Part shown: positions 7,248 to 15,800 of the stretch, one piece after another
Position numbering within the stretch: position 1 is the stretch's first letter
Layout: every line of letters starts with the position of its first letter
Assembly: GCA_944385765.1 (NCBI GenBank)
Contig: CALWYL010000019.1
Location: 1 to 35,480, forward strand
Origin: an uncultured Oscillospiraceae bacterium
GTDB lineage: Bacteria > Bacillota > Clostridia > Oscillospirales > Oscillospiraceae
DNA: 35,480 nt
Direction of reading: 5' to 3'
Position numbers and translations under genes: made by a program
Notes under the pieces: generated by a model
Told to the model about the DNA's origin: nothing
Databases searched by the model: none
Seen by the model: only the letters and a program-made list of their open reading frames with translations

Positions 7248-7841
7248 TTGCGATTCACGATACGCCCCGTCTCTGCTCTCGACGCCGAGGCGCTTTGGGC
7301 GATATACGCCCCCTACACGCTCACTCCCCTCACCTATGAGTACCCGGCGCCCGGCCTGGAGGAGTTTGCCCGCCGCATAGCGCGCGTCAGCGATATCTAC
7401 CCCTACCTGGTCTGTGAGGCGGACGGCCTCCCCGTCGGCTACGCCTACGCCCATCGCTACAGGGAGCGCGCCTCCTACGACTGGGACGCTGAGCTGTCCA
7501 TATACCTATCGCCCTCCGCTCAGGGCCGCGGTATCGGCCGCGCTCTGTACACCGCACTCTTCTCCCTGCTCCGCGTCCAGGGCTTTGTGAACGTCTACGG
7601 CTGTGTGGCCGCCCCCAACCCTCCCAGCGAGCATTTGCACGCGGCCATGGGCATGGAGCTGGTGTTCACCGACCGCCGCACCGCCTGGAAGCTGGGCGAA
7701 TGGAGAGACCTCGCCTATTACAAGCTCCGCCTCTCGGAGCCCGAGGGAGCACCCGACCCCATAAGGCCCTTCCCACAGCTGCCCGGTGAGCTCGTGCGCG
7801 GGCTCTGCGGCGCGGCGGCGGAGCTCATAAGGAGTGACTGA
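7248..7841 (+). CDS. GNAT acetyltransferase, phosphinothricin-acetyltransferase-like
   Basis: 197 residues from a TTG at 7248, chosen because AAGGTG at 7235-7240 has the right spacing and the protein then begins RFTIRPVSALDAEAL. IYAPYTLTPLTYEYPAPGLEEF and AYAHRYRERASYDWDAELSIYL strongly recall the PAT/Bar-like branch; SAQGRGIGRALYTALF is the acetyl-CoA loop. The extra tail after about residue 165 (SEPEGAPDPIRPFPQLPGELV) is longer than usual. The family often acetylates amino-acid analogues such as methionine sulfone, but the substrate here is unknown. The stop is 1 nt from the ybaK start. Confidence 0.88.
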   Translation: MRFTIRPVSALDAEALWAIYAPYTLTPLTYEYPAPGLEEFARRIARVSDIYPYLVCEADGLPVGYAYAHRYRERASYDWDAELSIYLSPSAQGRGIGRALYTALFSLLRVQGFVNVYGCVAAPNPPSEHLHAAMGMELVFTDRRTAWKLGEWRDLAYYKLRLSEPEGAPDPIRPFPQLPGELVRGLCGAAAELIRSD

Positions 7842-7842
7842 T

Positions 7843-8301
7843 ATGACCAAGACCAATGTCATGCGCCTGCTGGACGCCGCCGGCGTCGCCTATCGCACGG
7901 CGGAATATGAGTACGACGAGAGCGACCTCTCCGGCAGGCACGCCGCTGAGCAGCTCGATATGCCGGCCGAGCAGGTGTTCAAGACCCTGGTCGCCCGCGG
8001 CGACAGGAGCGGGCCCGTGGTGTTCTGCATACCGGTGCTGGACGAGCTGGACCTGCGCCGCGCCGCCTCCGTCTCCGGCAACAAGAAGGTGGAGCTCATC
8101 CACCTCAGGGAATTGCTGCCCCTCACGGGCTACCTGCGCGGCGGCTGTTCGCCCATAGGCATGAAGAAGAAGTTCCCCACCTACATTGACGAGACCTGCA
8201 TCCTCTTCGACGAGATTGCCGTCAGCGCCGGCGCGCGCGGCAAGCAGATTATACTCGCCCCCCACGATCTCATAGCCTACACCTCCGCGGAGGTGTTCTG
8301 A
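7843..8301 (+). CDS. ybaK: YbaK/EbsC family Cys-tRNA(Pro) deacylase
   Basis: 152 residues from ATG 7843 with AAGGAG at 7829-7834; a GTG at 7834 would overlap that site. YbaK hydrolyses Cys mischarged on tRNA-Pro. The single domain shows the family landmarks: TAEYEYDESDLSGRHAAEQLDMPAEQVFKTLVAR with the essential Lys of VFKTL, the middle KKVELIHLRELLPLTGYLRGGCSPIGMKKKFP, and SAGARGKQIILAPHDL near the C-terminus. It lies last in a tight operon with two acetyltransferases; the grouping has no obvious metabolic logic. Confidence 0.93.
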   Translation: MTKTNVMRLLDAAGVAYRTAEYEYDESDLSGRHAAEQLDMPAEQVFKTLVARGDRSGPVVFCIPVLDELDLRRAASVSGNKKVELIHLRELLPLTGYLRGGCSPIGMKKKFPTYIDETCILFDEIAVSAGARGKQIILAPHDLIAYTSAEVF

Positions 8302-8316
8302 CTCGCAAGCCCAGAC

Positions 8317-8355
8317 AAAAAATCGGCCCCGGCTGTCCGCCGGGGCCGATTTTCA
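8317..8355. terminator. Bidirectional terminator between ybaK and phzF-like gene
   Basis: A 15-bp perfect stem (8319-8333 with 8339-8353), 5-nt loop, A-run on the left and TTTT on the right. Its right arm touches the last codon of the convergent phzF-like gene. Confidence 0.88.
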
Positions 8356-9126
8356 TATGTGCAGTTCCGATTCCGCGAACAGCGTCGCCTCCCCGGACAG
8401 CGCCACACGTTTGCCCTCGACCCGGCAGAACAGCGTCCCGCCGCGCCCGGAGGCCTGGTATGCCCTCAGCTCTCTCCGCCCCAGCCTCTCCGCCCAGTAA
8501 GGCGCGATGTGGCAGTGCCCGGAGCCGCACACCGGGTCCTCTGGCACCGCCAGTTTGGGCGCGAAGGAGCGTGACACGCAGTCCGCCTCCGCCCCGCGGG
8601 CCGTGGCGTGCTGCAGCAGCCCGGGCAGGTTCTTGAGCTTCTCCATATCCGGCGAGAGGGCGCGCACGGTCTCCTCGCTGTCAAACACGCAGAGCAGGTC
8701 CCTCCCCAGCCAGGCCTCCGCGGGCTCGGCGCCCAGCGCCTCGTCCATCTCCGGCGTGACCTCCGTTCTCTTCAGCTCATATGCCGGGAAGTCCATCTCG
8801 TAGAGCCCGCCGCGCCTGGTAACTGCCAGCTCGCCGCTCAGGGTCAGGAAAGCTATGCTCTCCGCGTCCGGCTCATAGAAATTCATCAGCACAAAGGCCG
8901 TGCCCAGCGTGGCGTGGCCGCACAGGTCTATCTCCCCGCCCGGCGTGAACCAGCGCAGGCGGTATCTGTCCCCCTCCTTCACTGTAAAGGCCGTCTCCGA
9001 GAGGTTGTTCTCCCGCGCTATGTCCAGCATAAGTCTCTCCGCCGGCCAGCTCTCCAGCACGCAGACAGCCGCCGGGTTGCCGGAAAACACCCGGTTTGTG
9101 AATGCGTCAACGACGTATTGTCTCAT
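8353..9126 (-). CDS. PhzF family isomerase
   Basis: 257 residues from ATG 9126, with a GGGGCGGAG site upstream; an earlier in-frame start adds residues that do not belong to the family. PhzF proteins have a two-lobed diaminopimelate-epimerase-like fold. Seen: VDAFTNRVFSGNPAAVCVL at the N-terminus, the catalytic Glu in NNLSETAFT, RWFTPGGEIDLCGHATLGTA, and the second-lobe EDPVCGSGHCHIAPYW. Outside phenazine producers the substrate is unknown, and no phenazine genes are present. Its promoter sits at the very end of the upstream dinB-like gene. Confidence 0.9.
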   Translation of the reverse strand: MRQYVVDAFTNRVFSGNPAAVCVLESWPAERLMLDIARENNLSETAFTVKEGDRYRLRWFTPGGEIDLCGHATLGTAFVLMNFYEPDAESIAFLTLSGELAVTRRGGLYEMDFPAYELKRTEVTPEMDEALGAEPAEAWLGRDLLCVFDSEETVRALSPDMEKLKNLPGLLQHATARGAEADCVSRSFAPKLAVPEDPVCGSGHCHIAPYWAERLGRRELRAYQASGRGGTLFCRVEGKRVALSGEATLFAESELHI

Positions 9127-9158
9127 GGCTCCGCCCCTTTCACACAAATTTAAGGCAG

Positions 9159-9187
9159 ATTATATCAGACAGGAGCCGCCGCCGCAA
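9159..9187 (-). promoter_or_regulatory. Promoter of the phzF-like gene
   Basis: Minus strand TTGCGG (9187-9182), 17-bp spacer and a perfect TATAAT (9164-9159), just after the dinB stop. Confidence 0.65.
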
Positions 9188-9191
9188 GCTG

Positions 9192-10427
9192 TCATGCCAG
9201 CTGCCGCACGAAGGTGTACTCCTCCTGGTCCGGCGGCGCGGCCATCTCCCGGCTGGCGAACACCGCCCCGCGCAGCACGCTCTCCCTCCCAAAGCGCCCG
9301 CGGAGGGAGTCTATCGCGCCGTCCAGCCGCCTGTGCGCCGCCCTGGCCTCGTAATCCGTGAACACGTCCATCTGCTCCGGCTCCGCCGCGGAGAGCAGCT
9401 CCTCCGCCCTCACGGCCACGCTCCGCAGCGCCTGGGGCCAGCGGTGGCTCTCCGAGAGCAGCTCCATCGCCGCGGCGAATATCTCCATGTCGCAGTCGGT
9501 GGGATGCGGAAGGCGCATGCCGTGGCTGCGCCACTCCAGCTCCGCCGAGCGCAGCTCCAGGGTCACGGCCCCCGCCAGCAACCCCAGTCCCCTCAGGCGC
9601 CTCCCCACGCTCTCCGACAGGCTGGTGAGCACCGGGACGGCGTCCTCCCGGCAGCGCAGATCCCGCGGCGGGGTGGTGCCATTGCCCACGGATTTGGGCG
9701 GCGGGGCGTCGCCCGCCCGGCGCACGGCCGAGTTGTCCCCTCCACAGGCAAAGTCGTGGAGCGTCTCCCCCATCTTCCCCAGGCGCAGGCGCAGCAGTTC
9801 CCGGTCCGCCCCGGCCAGGTCGCCTATCGTCCGTATGCCCAGCTCCGCGAGCCGGCGCGAGGTCGCCCGGCCCACAAACAGCAGCTCATTCGCGGGCAGC
9901 GGCCAAATCAGCTCCCTGTAGTTCTCCCGGCTGATGGATGTCACCGCGTCGGGCTTCCTGTAGTCCGAACCCAGCTTGGCAAACACCTTGTTCCAGGAGA
10001 CGCCCACGCTCACCGTCAGCCCCAGTTCCCGATGCACCCGTCGCCGTATCTCCTGCGCGGCGCTCTCGCCGTCGCGCACCGCCACACAGCCCGTAAGGTC
10101 CAGCCAGCTCTCGTCCAGGCCGAAGGGCTCGCGCCTGTCCGTGTAGTCGGCATATATCTTCTGCACCTCGCGGGTAAAATAGAGGTATCTGTCAAAGCGC
10201 GGCGGGAGGATGATGAGCTCCGGGCACATCCTGCGCGCCTCCCAGAGCGCCATGCCCGTCTTCACCCCCGCCCGCTTCGCCTCCTCGGTCTTTGAGAGGA
10301 TTATGCCGTGCCGCCGCTCGGCGTCGCCGCCCACGGCCATCGGCCTTCCCCTCAGCTGCGGGGCAAACAGCAGCTCTATGTTCGCGTAGCAGGCGTTTAT
10401 GTCGGAATGCAAAATAACTCTATCCAT
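9192..10427 (-). CDS. dinB: Y-family DNA polymerase IV (DinB-like)
   Basis: 411 residues. Translesion polymerase motifs are present in order: ILHSDINACYANIE (first catalytic Asp and steric-gate Tyr), GRPMAVGGDAERRHGIILSKTEEAK, the active-site pair in PFGLDESWLDLTG, VSVGVSWNKVFAKLGSDYRKPD, a helix-hairpin-helix (LAELGIRTIGDLA) and a little-finger domain. There is no clear beta-clamp motif at the C-terminus, which ends in an acidic/aromatic tail (PPDQEEYTFVRQLA). The ATG at 10427 has no ribosome site and sits inside a 13-bp inverted repeat overlapping the promoter, so this gene is probably leaderless and under a dedicated repressor. Confidence 0.9.
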   Translation of the reverse strand: MDRVILHSDINACYANIELLFAPQLRGRPMAVGGDAERRHGIILSKTEEAKRAGVKTGMALWEARRMCPELIILPPRFDRYLYFTREVQKIYADYTDRREPFGLDESWLDLTGCVAVRDGESAAQEIRRRVHRELGLTVSVGVSWNKVFAKLGSDYRKPDAVTSISRENYRELIWPLPANELLFVGRATSRRLAELGIRTIGDLAGADRELLRLRLGKMGETLHDFACGGDNSAVRRAGDAPPPKSVGNGTTPPRDLRCREDAVPVLTSLSESVGRRLRGLGLLAGAVTLELRSAELEWRSHGMRLPHPTDCDMEIFAAAMELLSESHRWPQALRSVAVRAEELLSAAEPEQMDVFTDYEARAAHRRLDGAIDSLRGRFGRESVLRGAVFASREMAAPPDQEEYTFVRQLA

Positions 10428-10463
10428 ATAAGATATAATACTATCTTATATGGACAGAGTCAA
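10423..10463 (-). promoter_or_regulatory. dinB promoter overlapped by a 13-bp palindromic operator
   Basis: Minus strand TTGACT (10463-10458), 17-bp spacer and TATTAT (10440-10435), so transcription would begin at 10428-10427, on the start codon. Arms TCCATATAAGATA (10423-10435) and TATCTTATATGGA (10442-10454) form a perfect inverted repeat with a 6-nt centre. It covers the -10 box, the start site and the ATG. It does not match the Gram-positive LexA box (CGAAC-N4-GTTCG). Confidence 0.7.
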
Positions 10464-10471
10464 GCGGCCAT

Positions 10472-11110
10472 TTATCCCAACAGGAGATTTTTCAGCTCCC
10501 CAGCTGTCTCAACAAGAGCGATGGCCCCGGCGCCCAGCAGCTCCCCCGGCTCGGCGTATCCCCAGGCGACACCTATGCAGGGTATGTCGCAGGCCCTGGC
10601 GCCCAGCACGTCGTTGTCCCGGTCTCCCACCATCACGGCGCCTTCGGCGCCGTATTGGGCCAGCAGCTCGCTTATGACCTCGCTCTTTTTGGAGCGGGTG
10701 CCGTCGAACTCGCTGCCCAGCACCGAGTCGAAGAGCTCGCCCATGCCGTTGCGCTCCAATATGCTCCTGGTGAACGCCGTGGGCTTGCCCGTGGCTATGG
10801 CCACGTTCTTCCCCGCCGCCTTCAGCTCTTTCACCAGCGCCTCCACACCCGGATACACGCTGCACTCCAGCAGCCCCACCTTGGAATACCGCTCGCGGTA
10901 CTTGGCCACCATCTTCTCCGCCATCTCCGGGTCCACTCCGTAGCGGCGCATGAACTGGTCCCTCAGCGGCGGCCCTACAAAGCACCTGAGGGCCTCCAGC
11001 TCCGGCTCATAGAAGCCGAAGGACTCCGCCGAGTACTGGACGCTCTTGAGTATGCCCTCGCCCGTGTCGAACACGGTGCCGTCAAAGTCGAACAATATCG
11101 TTTTATACAT
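10472..11110 (-). CDS. HAD superfamily phosphatase, phosphoglycolate-phosphatase-like
   Basis: 212 residues from ATG 11110 with GAGGTG upstream; a GTG three codons earlier overlaps that site. HAD motifs: DFDGTVFDT (motif I, nucleophile Asp), ATGKP (motif II), Lys in SKKSEV (motif III) and MVGDRDNDVLGA (motif IV). The helical cap (about residues 17-85) is of the Gph/PpaX type. It likely hydrolyses a small phosphate ester such as 2-phosphoglycolate, which arises when DNA ends are repaired; adjacency to dinB is compatible with that but does not prove it. Its promoter is near-consensus. Confidence 0.85.
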   Translation of the reverse strand: MYKTILFDFDGTVFDTGEGILKSVQYSAESFGFYEPELEALRCFVGPPLRDQFMRRYGVDPEMAEKMVAKYRERYSKVGLLECSVYPGVEALVKELKAAGKNVAIATGKPTAFTRSILERNGMGELFDSVLGSEFDGTRSKKSEVISELLAQYGAEGAVMVGDRDNDVLGARACDIPCIGVAWGYAEPGELLGAGAIALVETAGELKNLLLG

Positions 11111-11130
11111 CTGCAACACCTCGATTGGGA

Positions 11131-11159
11131 ATTATATATTTGCCGCCCTCCGTTGTCAA
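11131..11159 (-). promoter_or_regulatory. Consensus promoter of the HAD gene
   Basis: Perfect TTGACA (11159-11154), 17-bp spacer and perfect TATAAT (11136-11131) on the minus strand. Confidence 0.85.
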
Positions 11160-11182
11160 TCCCGCCCGCCGGCGCATAGATT
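11153..11182 (+). promoter_or_regulatory. Divergent promoter of the P-loop gene, sharing its -35 with the HAD promoter
   Basis: TTGTCA (11153-11158), 18-bp spacer, TAGATT (11177-11182). The -35 hexamer lies on top of the opposite strand's TTGACA, so the two promoters should compete for RNA polymerase. Confidence 0.5.
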
Positions 11183-11207
11183 TATAGCGTGAAAAGGAGG
11201 CTACAGC

Positions 11208-12281
11208 ATGGGAAAGCAGCTCATCACCCGGTGGTTTCTGGGTTCAAACTCGGCCTCGGGCTTTCATTCTCTCTACGGGGGCTTCTGCTCCGGTGAAAAC
11301 GACTTCCTGCGCGTCATAAAGGGCGGGCCCGGCACGGGCAAATCCGGCCTCATGCGGCGCATTGGGGACGCGGCCGAGCAACGCGGGCTGGACGTGGATT
11401 ACATTCTCTGCTCCGGCGACCCGGATTCCCTGGACGGGATATATATCCCCGCTCTCGGCCTGGGCTACGCCGACGGCACTTCACCGCATGTGCTCGACCC
11501 CACTCTCTTCGGCGTCAGCGGCAGCTATCTCGATGTGGGCGCCTGCTGCGGGCGGGTGAGCGACCCCGCCGCCCGGCGGGAAATTTCCGAGCTCACGCGC
11601 GCCTACCGCGAACACTACGCCGCCGCCTACTCCTACCTGGCGGCCGCCCGGGCGGCAAATCCGGCGGCCCAGGGCGCGCTGCTCTCAGCCGACGATATGG
11701 ACTCCGCCCGCCGGCGGGCCCGCTCCGCCGCGGAGCGCGAGCTGCCGGCCCACGGGGGAGACGGCGGCTCCCGGGCGGAGCGCTTTCTGCGCGCGATAAC
11801 CTGCGGCGGCGAGCTGCTGTGCTCAGACACTCTGACGGCGCTCTGCCCGCGCGTCTACGTGCTCGACGCCTCTCTGGGGCTGGCCGGCGTATTCCTGACC
11901 GAGCTGGCAGCAATGGCTGAGAGGCGCGGCTACGGCCACATCCTCTGCCCCGACCCCCTCGACCCGCGGAGGCCGGACGCCCTGCTGCTCCCCTCCCGCG
12001 GCGCGGCCTATGTGGCCGGCGGGAGCGGCGAGGAGCTGCCTTTCAAGCCCTCGCGGCGGCTGCATCTGGACTCCGCGAGGCTGCGTTCGCTCACCAGGGA
12101 GGAGCGCAGGTCGCTGGAGTCTGACCGGCGCGCCGCCGCCTCCCTCAGGCACTGCGCAGTGGACGCCCTCTCCTCCGCCAAGCGGCTGCACGACGAGCTG
12201 GAGGCCGTCTACCGCCCCTATGTGAACTTCCCCGCCCTCGACATGCTCGCCCAGGCGGAGATAGCCTCCCTCGGGCTCTGA
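11208..12281 (+). CDS. PRK06851-like P-loop ATPase/nucleotide kinase-like protein
   Basis: 357 residues with a strong AAAAGGAGG site. The beginning (RWFLGSNSASGFHSLYGGF) and Walker A (KGGPGTGKSGLMRRIG, near residue 40-50) followed by CSGDPDSLDGIYIPALGLGYADGTSPHVLDP match the PRK06851 family of P-loop proteins that is widespread in Clostridia. A second segment (CGGELLCSDTLTALCPRVYVLDASLGLAG ... LLLPSRGAAYVAGG) looks like the second half of the duplicated family architecture, but its P-loop is lost. The biochemical role of the family is not established. It is divergent from the HAD gene. Confidence 0.75.
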   Translation: MGKQLITRWFLGSNSASGFHSLYGGFCSGENDFLRVIKGGPGTGKSGLMRRIGDAAEQRGLDVDYILCSGDPDSLDGIYIPALGLGYADGTSPHVLDPTLFGVSGSYLDVGACCGRVSDPAARREISELTRAYREHYAAAYSYLAAARAANPAAQGALLSADDMDSARRRARSAAERELPAHGGDGGSRAERFLRAITCGGELLCSDTLTALCPRVYVLDASLGLAGVFLTELAAMAERRGYGHILCPDPLDPRRPDALLLPSRGAAYVAGGSGEELPFKPSRRLHLDSARLRSLTREERRSLESDRRAAASLRHCAVDALSSAKRLHDELEAVYRPYVNFPALDMLAQAEIASLGL

Positions 12282-12285
12282 AAAT

Positions 12286-12312
12286 GCCGCCCGGGCCTCC
12301 GGCCCGGGCGGC
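12286..12312. terminator. GC hairpin between convergent genes
   Basis: A perfect 12-bp GC-only stem with a 3-nt loop, AAAA on its left side. T-poor on the right, so it is better placed to end the minus-strand purine/greA transcript than the plus-strand gene. Confidence 0.65.
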
Positions 12313-12322
12313 TCGCCTGTGT

Positions 12323-12826
12323 TCAGTAGCCTCTGATTGGTATGGACTCGTCGTCCTCCCCCTTTTCCACGGAGCGGATGACGATGTAGTAGCTGTAGTC
12401 GGGGTTCACCTCGACCAGCACCCTGTCGCCGGCCCGGTGGCCCATTACGGCCCGGCCCACCGGCGACTCCTTGCTGATGAGCCCCTCCGGCGCGTTCTGC
12501 CGCAGGGTGGTGACGAGGCGTATCTCCCGCTCCTCGTCGTCCTCCTCGATGTAGATTTTCACTTTGTCGAAGAGCCCGGCCTCGCCGTCCGAGGACTTGT
12601 CCTCTATCACCTTGGCGGTGTTTATCATCCTGGTGAGGTAGCGTATGCGGCTGTCGTTGCGGTTTTTCTCCCTCTTGGCCGCCTTGTACTCGAAGTTTTC
12701 GCTCAAATCGCCAAACGCGCGGGCCGTTTTCACGTCCTCTATGAGCTGCGGCCGGAGCACCCGTTCGCGGTATTCCAGCTCCTCGCGCATCTTCTTCACG
12801 TCCACCTCAGTGAGCTCGTCGTACAC
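12323..12826 (-). CDS. greA: GreA/GreB-type transcript cleavage factor
   Basis: 167 residues from GTG 12826, preceded by AAGGTGA. The N-terminal coiled coil (about residues 1-75) ends in FGDLSENFEYKAAKREK; D40 and E43 match the acidic tip residues that hold Mg2+ in the RNA polymerase secondary channel. The C-terminal FKBP-like domain contains ISKESPVGRAVMGHRAGDRVLVEV. Gre factors rescue backtracked polymerase. It starts 11 nt after purL with no promoter between, so it appears to be the last gene of the purine operon. It could be a secondary Gre paralogue; a genome scan would tell. Confidence 0.88.
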   Translation of the reverse strand: MYDELTEVDVKKMREELEYRERVLRPQLIEDVKTARAFGDLSENFEYKAAKREKNRNDSRIRYLTRMINTAKVIEDKSSDGEAGLFDKVKIYIEEDDEEREIRLVTTLRQNAPEGLISKESPVGRAVMGHRAGDRVLVEVNPDYSYYIVIRSVEKGEDDESIPIRGY

Positions 12827-12837
12827 TCAAATCACCT

Positions 12838-15800
12838 TCAGATTCTGAAATAGTCCACTCCGCCCTCAAATATGGGCTGGTACTTGTCCCCCGGCACGTT
12901 CCTGTAGAGCGAATCCGCCGCCCTCTCCGAGTGGGCCATCTTGCCCAGGACCCGGCCGTCCGGGCTGGTTATGGCCTCTATGGCCAGCACCGAGCCATTG
13001 GGGTTGAAGCGGATGTCCATGGTCGGCTCGCCGTCCGCCCCGGCGTACTGGCAGGCTATCTGCCCGTTGGCCTCCAGCTGCGCGAGCAGCTCCTGTGAGC
13101 AGACGAATCTCCCCTCGCCGTGCGAGACCGGCACGGTGTGTATATCCCCCACGCGGCAGCGGGAGAGCCAGGGGCTCTTGTTGGAGGCCACGCGGGTGCG
13201 CACCAGCATGCTCTGGTGGCGGCCGATGGCGTTATAAGTCAGGGTGGGGCAGCTGCGGTCCGTGCCCACTATGCGTCCGAACGGCACTAGCCCCAGCTTT
13301 ATGAGGGCCTGGAAACCGTTGCAGATGCCCAGTATGAGCCCGTCCCGCCCATAGAGCAGCTCGTGCACGGCGTCGCTCAGCCGCGGGTTGCGGAAAAAGG
13401 CGGTTATCAGCTTGCCCGAGCCGTCAGGCTCGTCGCCGCCGGAGAAGCCCCCGGGGATGACCATCATCTGGCAGCTGGCGAGGCGTCTCTCCAGCTCCGC
13501 CAGGCTCTCGCTGACCTCCGCGCTCGTCAGGTTGCGCACGACGAAAATCTCCGGCTCCGCGCCCGCGCGGCGCAGGGCCCTGGCCGTGTCGTACTCGCAG
13601 TTGGTGCCGGGGAAAACCGGAATCAGCGCCCTGGGGCGGGCCACGCCCACCTTGGGCGCCACCCGCGCAGAGCACTCATAGCTCACGGCACGGACGCGCT
13701 CCGGCGCCTGGCCGGGGGCGGACAGGCAGGGCAGCACGCTCTCCAGCTTGCCCTCCCAGGCGGCCTGTACCGCGCTGAGAGAAGCTCTTTCATCACCTAT
13801 GGAGAATATATACTCACTCACCGCCGAGCCCAGCGTCTCTCCCTCGTGGCAGTTCGGCTCCAGCTCCGCGATAAAGCCTCCGTAGGCCGCCGCGAACAGG
13901 CGCTCCGCGCCAAACGCGGCATCCAGGGCCACGCCCAGGCCGTTTCCGGCCGCCATCTTGCATAGGCCCTCGGCTATGCCGGCCCCGCCGCAGGCCCAGC
14001 AGGCGCGCACCGCGCCGGAGGACATCAGGCTCTCCAGCCGGGCATACAGCCCCAGCATGGCCTCCGCGTCCATGGGGTCGGCCTCAAAATAGGCCAGGCG
14101 GCTGCCGGCGGACTTGAATTCGGGCGTTATCACGTCGGCCGTGTTGCCCAGCTTCACGGCGAAGGAGACCAGCGTGGGCGGCACGTCGAGGTCCTCGAAA
14201 CTGCCGGACATGCTGTCCTTTCCGCCTATGGCGGCGGCGCGCAGGCCTATCTGGGCGTCGAGCGCGCCCAGCAGGGCGGCCAGGGGCTTGCCCCAGCGCT
14301 CAGGCTCGCCGCGCAGCCGCTCAAAGTACTCCTGCAGGCTGAGATACACGCCCTCGTGGCCCATTCCGGAGGCCACGAGCTTGGAAATGCTCTGCAAAAC
14401 GGCCGTATACGCCCCCAAATAGGGGTCCTTCTGCGACAAATAAGGGTCGAATCCCCAGGCCATGGACGAACAGCTGCCGGTCTCGCCGTCCACGGGCAGC
14501 TTGGCCGTCATGGACTGCGCAGGCGTCAGCTGCCTCTCTCCGCCGAAGGGCATGACCACCGTGGCCGCGCCGATGGTGGAGTCGAAACGCTCGGCCAGGC
14601 CCTTTCTGGAGCAGCAGCGCAGGCTGCCCATGAGGTCGATGAGCCGCTCCTCCAGGGTGGCTCCCTGGCGGTCCTCAGGGGTAAAACCGGGGGCAAACGG
14701 GGTGTCGAACGGATCGCCGCAGGCATCCGGCGGGGCAATGCTGGCGGTGGCGTGCTTTTCCGCGCCGTTGGAGGCGAGGAACTCGCGGGAGATGTCCACT
14801 ATGGTGCGTCCGCGCCAGCTCATCCTCAGCCGGGGCTCCTCGGATACGCGGGCCACCACCGTGGCCTCTATGTTCTCCGCCGCGGCGCCGGCGAGGAACT
14901 TCTCCGCGTCCTCCGCCGCCACCACCACGGCCATGCGCTCCTGGCTCTCGGAGATGGCCAGCTCCGTGCCGTCCAGGCCGTCGTATTTCTTGGGCACCCG
15001 GTCGAGGTCTATGTCCAGGCCGTCGGCCAGCTCGCCTATGGCCACGGAGACGCCGCCGGCCCCGAAGTCGTTGCAGCGCTTTATCAGCCGGGTCATCTCC
15101 CCGTTGCGGAAGAGGCGCTGGAGTTTGCGCTCCACGGGGGCGTTGCCCTTCTGCACCTCCGCGCCGCAGTCGGTGAGGCTGTGCGAGTCGTGGGCCTTGC
15201 TGGAGCCGGTGGCCCCTCCCATGCCGTCGCGGCCCGTGCGCCCGCCGAGGAGCACCACCACATCCCCCGGCTGCGGGCGGCTGCGCACCACGTTGGCCTC
15301 CGGAGCGGCGGCCACCACGGCGCCTATCTCCATGCGCTTGGCCACATAGCCCGGATGGTAGAGCTCGTCCACCAGGCCCGTGGCCAGGCCTATCTGATTG
15401 CCATAGGAGCTGTAGCCCGCCGCCGCGGTGGTCACCAGCTTGCGCTGCGGCAGCTTGCCGGGCAGGGTGTCCTCCACCGGGGTGAGCGGGTCCCCCGCCC
15501 CGGTGACGCGCATGGCCTGGTACACATAGGCCCTGCCGGAGAGGGGGTCGCGTATGGCTCCGCCTATGCAGGTGGCGGCCCCGCCGAAGGGCTCTATCTC
15601 CGTGGGGTGATTGTGGGTCTCGTTTTTGAACATCAGCAGCCAGGGCTCGCGCACTCCGCCGTTGTCGGCGCTTATCCTCACCGAGCAGGCGTTTATCTCC
15701 TCGCTCTCGTCGAGGTTCTTCAGCGCGCCCGTGTGCTTGAGGTATTTGGCGCCGATGGTGGCGATGTCCATCAGCGTTACGGGCTTCTCCTCCCGCCCCA

